6,346 nt of DNA. Origin: Nitrospiraceae bacterium. Its GTDB lineage: Bacteria; Nitrospirota; Thermodesulfovibrionia; Thermodesulfovibrionales; UBA9159. A program made the translations under genes and the position numbers. Positions within the stretch are counted from its first letter, which is position 1. Each line of letters begins with the position of its first letter. A model generated the notes under the pieces. It was not told the origin of the DNA, searched no databases, and was given only the letters and a program-made list of their open reading frames with translations. This document shows, piece by piece, positions 5,044-6,346 of the stretch. The stretch lies in the NCBI GenBank assembly GCA_003453735.1, contig DMNE01000491.1, positions 24,259 to 30,604 on the forward strand, given 5' to 3'.

Positions 5044-5804
5044 TAGCACCAAACCTTAAGAGGGCTTTCAGGGTCTGGCAGAGAAACTTTACCGTTTATA
5101 CCAAGCTCTATCTTTCCGGTTTGGCGTTGAATTTTGTCGAACCGATCCTGTATCTCGCTGCTCTCGGTCTCGGCCTCGGTGCGTTTGTCAAGGAAATAAA
5201 CGGCGTTCCCTACATAAACTTTATCGCACCTGGTATTATCGCCTCTTCCTCCATGTTTGCGGCTATCTATGAATGCACTTACGGCACCTATGTGAGAATG
5301 ACATTTCAAAAGACCTTCGACGCCATCCTTGCCACGCCAATAAACGTCGATGACCTAATTGCAGGCGAGTTGATGTGGGGCGCAACAAAAAGCGTGCTTT
5401 ACGGCACGATCATCATGATCGTCATTTCGGCTTTTGGACTGGTCGACTCACCTTTTGTGGTCGTGGCGATGCCGCTTCTGTTCATCAGCGGTCTTATCTT
5501 CGCTGAAATATCTCTAATATTTGTCGCAATCGTACCTGGGATCGATTCCTTTAACTATTTCTATACACTCCTAATGACGCCCATGTTTCTCTTTTCCGGG
5601 ATCTTCTTTCCTCTTGACAACTTGCCCCCAATTGTCAAACAAATCGCCTTCTTCACCCCTCTTTATCACCTTGTGAATATATGCAGGTCTGTTGCCTCAG
5701 GCAAGATAGTCGCCTCTGTGAAGGACATTGTTTGGATCATGGTTGTCGTAATTCTCCTGACTCCCTATCCTTTCCGATTGATGCGCAAGCGGATATTGAA
5801 ATAA
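5040..5804 (+). CDS. ABC-2 type exporter membrane protein, NodJ-like
   Basis: This 254-residue inner-membrane permease has about six hydrophobic segments, near residues 24-49, 59-78, 117-134, 140-166, 173-191 and 227-242. Its short positively charged N-terminus (LKRAFRVWQRN) is normal for the family. Family features include NFVEPILYLAALGLGLGAFV (31-50), the cytoplasmic stretch TFQKTFDAILATPI (87-100), and SGIFFPLDNLPPIVKQIA before the last segments, the usual ABC-2/NodJ C-terminal signature. The length (NodJ about 260) indicates a complete protein. The start ATG overlaps the ATPase stop by 4 bp, and it has only a weak ribosome binding site, fitting coupled translation. Two copies would pair with two ATPases to form the exporter. 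Substrate is unknown; a lipid-linked or glycolipid-like molecule is a reasonable guess from the family. Confidence 0.93.
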   Translation: MIAPNLKRAFRVWQRNFTVYTKLYLSGLALNFVEPILYLAALGLGLGAFVKEINGVPYINFIAPGIIASSSMFAAIYECTYGTYVRMTFQKTFDAILATPINVDDLIAGELMWGATKSVLYGTIIMIVISAFGLVDSPFVVVAMPLLFISGLIFAEISLIFVAIVPGIDSFNYFYTLLMTPMFLFSGIFFPLDNLPPIVKQIAFFTPLYHLVNICRSVASGKIVASVKDIVWIMVVVILLTPYPFRLMRKRILK

Positions 5805-6346
5805 GGATATTATCGTCTCGCTTCTGCCATATGGGACTGTTTGCAGAGCATATGCTTCGGACAGATTCCAGAAATCCCTGGGCCATTTCAGCGCAAACAT
5901 TGCTATGTTACGAGAATTTTGTCATGCGCGACAGTGAGTTGGCATATCTTTCATTGTTAACAATATATCGTTAATTCCTTCCTTGTCTGCCCCTTTTATC
6001 TTCGGCGTGACAGCTTCGTAAATAACCTCCTGACGGAGAACTCAAGCCTATTCCTGGCTGCGCCAATATTTTTCCTTGCTTACATTTGCTATCCGTCCCT
6101 TCGTTAAAAAGACTCAAAACTTCTTCTTTCTCTTGAGCCGCATACTCGCCGGAGAAAAAAGCATCGTCAGCGACATTGGCCTATACAGTGCCCGTGTCAC
6201 TGCGAAAGTGCATTGCTGCTTGCGTCAATGGGCACGTCTCGATTTCCCCGCAGTTCACTCCTCACTTCGTTATTTTTGCCGACTTTGTCTCGACATGCGT
6301 TGACGTATTCCCCCCTATACTTTCCGCATACCGCGCGCGATTTCAC
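5805..6346. other. No convincing gene downstream of the exporter operon
   Basis: All frames on both strands are short or lack family features and ribosome binding sites. The longest (6076-6303, plus) begins at a TTG, has no Shine-Dalgarno and no recognisable motif. No strong terminator follows the operon; TGGC-TGC-GCCA before ATATTTTT (about 6055-6069) is the nearest candidate and is very weak. A short stretch at 6188-6235 can fold into a three-way junction on paper. The last bases (6346-6315, minus) could be the final codons of a gene entering from the right, but nine codons are too few to judge. Confidence 0.5.

Noticed and set aside
6050..6070. TGGC-TGC-GCCA hairpin before ATATTTTT as terminator of the exporter operon
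   Set aside because: The stem is only 4 bp, about 250 nt from the last stop codon, and the T-run is interrupted.
6076..6303. 75-codon plus-strand frame near the right edge
   Set aside because: It starts at TTG without a Shine-Dalgarno, is rich in unusual residue runs (Phe, Cys, Arg), and has no domain signal; it is most likely a chance frame.
6315..6346. Possible C-terminal codons (EIARGMRKV then TAG) of a minus-strand gene entering from the right
   Set aside because: Nine codons are not enough to separate a real gene end from chance; sequence beyond the edge would be needed.

Overview
The window reads as chromosomal DNA of a Gram-negative, environmental bacterium. It holds a family 9 (heptosyltransferase-type) glycosyltransferase, a bacterial aminoacyl-tRNA-protein transferase (Bpt/ATE type), an ATP-binding universal stress protein and a NodI/NodJ-like ABC exporter pair. 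This mix, with moderate GC and GTG starts, would suit a Nitrospirota or deltaproteobacterial lineage. That placement is inference from gene content only and is weak.

Layout. Positions 1-979 (minus) hold most of a GT9 glycosyltransferase that runs off the left edge. After a 262-bp divergent intergenic region comes a 111-residue plus-strand protein (1242-1577) with the residue layout of a small PD-(D/E)XK nuclease fold. A weak intrinsic terminator (1791-1820) separates it from the convergent aminoacyl-transferase gene (1840-2547, minus; the frame is open to a GTG at 2613). A universal stress protein follows (2830-3309, minus, GTG start with a strong Shine-Dalgarno). Upstream of it is about 1 kb without an ordinary gene. 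That kilobase holds a 50-bp imperfect palindrome, a 20-codon reading frame with a perfect AGGAGG, and a complete small insertion at 3934-4200. Positions 4306-5804 (plus) encode an ABC ATPase and its membrane partner, overlapping by 4 bases. No convincing gene is seen from 5805 to the right edge.

The clearest discovery is the insertion at 3934-4200. It is a 267-bp miniature element with 30-bp terminal inverted repeats (25/30 matching), flanked by an exact 8-bp direct repeat (TATTGAAT). Inside lies the decayed N-terminal part of an IS1595-type transposase (a YPWTFEDLLDWF block, one frameshift, then WPEGFVCSG with TGA where the next zinc-binding Cys should be). It looks like an internally deleted IS turned into a MITE.

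A second pattern is a perfect TATAAT exactly 6 nt before the start codon of both the glycosyltransferase and the ABC ATPase, with no Shine-Dalgarno at either. This predicts transcripts that begin at the ATG (leaderless mRNAs). The small nuclease-like gene and the stress protein instead have strong Shine-Dalgarno sites. The genes do not form one pathway. The glycosyltransferase and the exporter could both serve the cell envelope, but nothing here proves a link.
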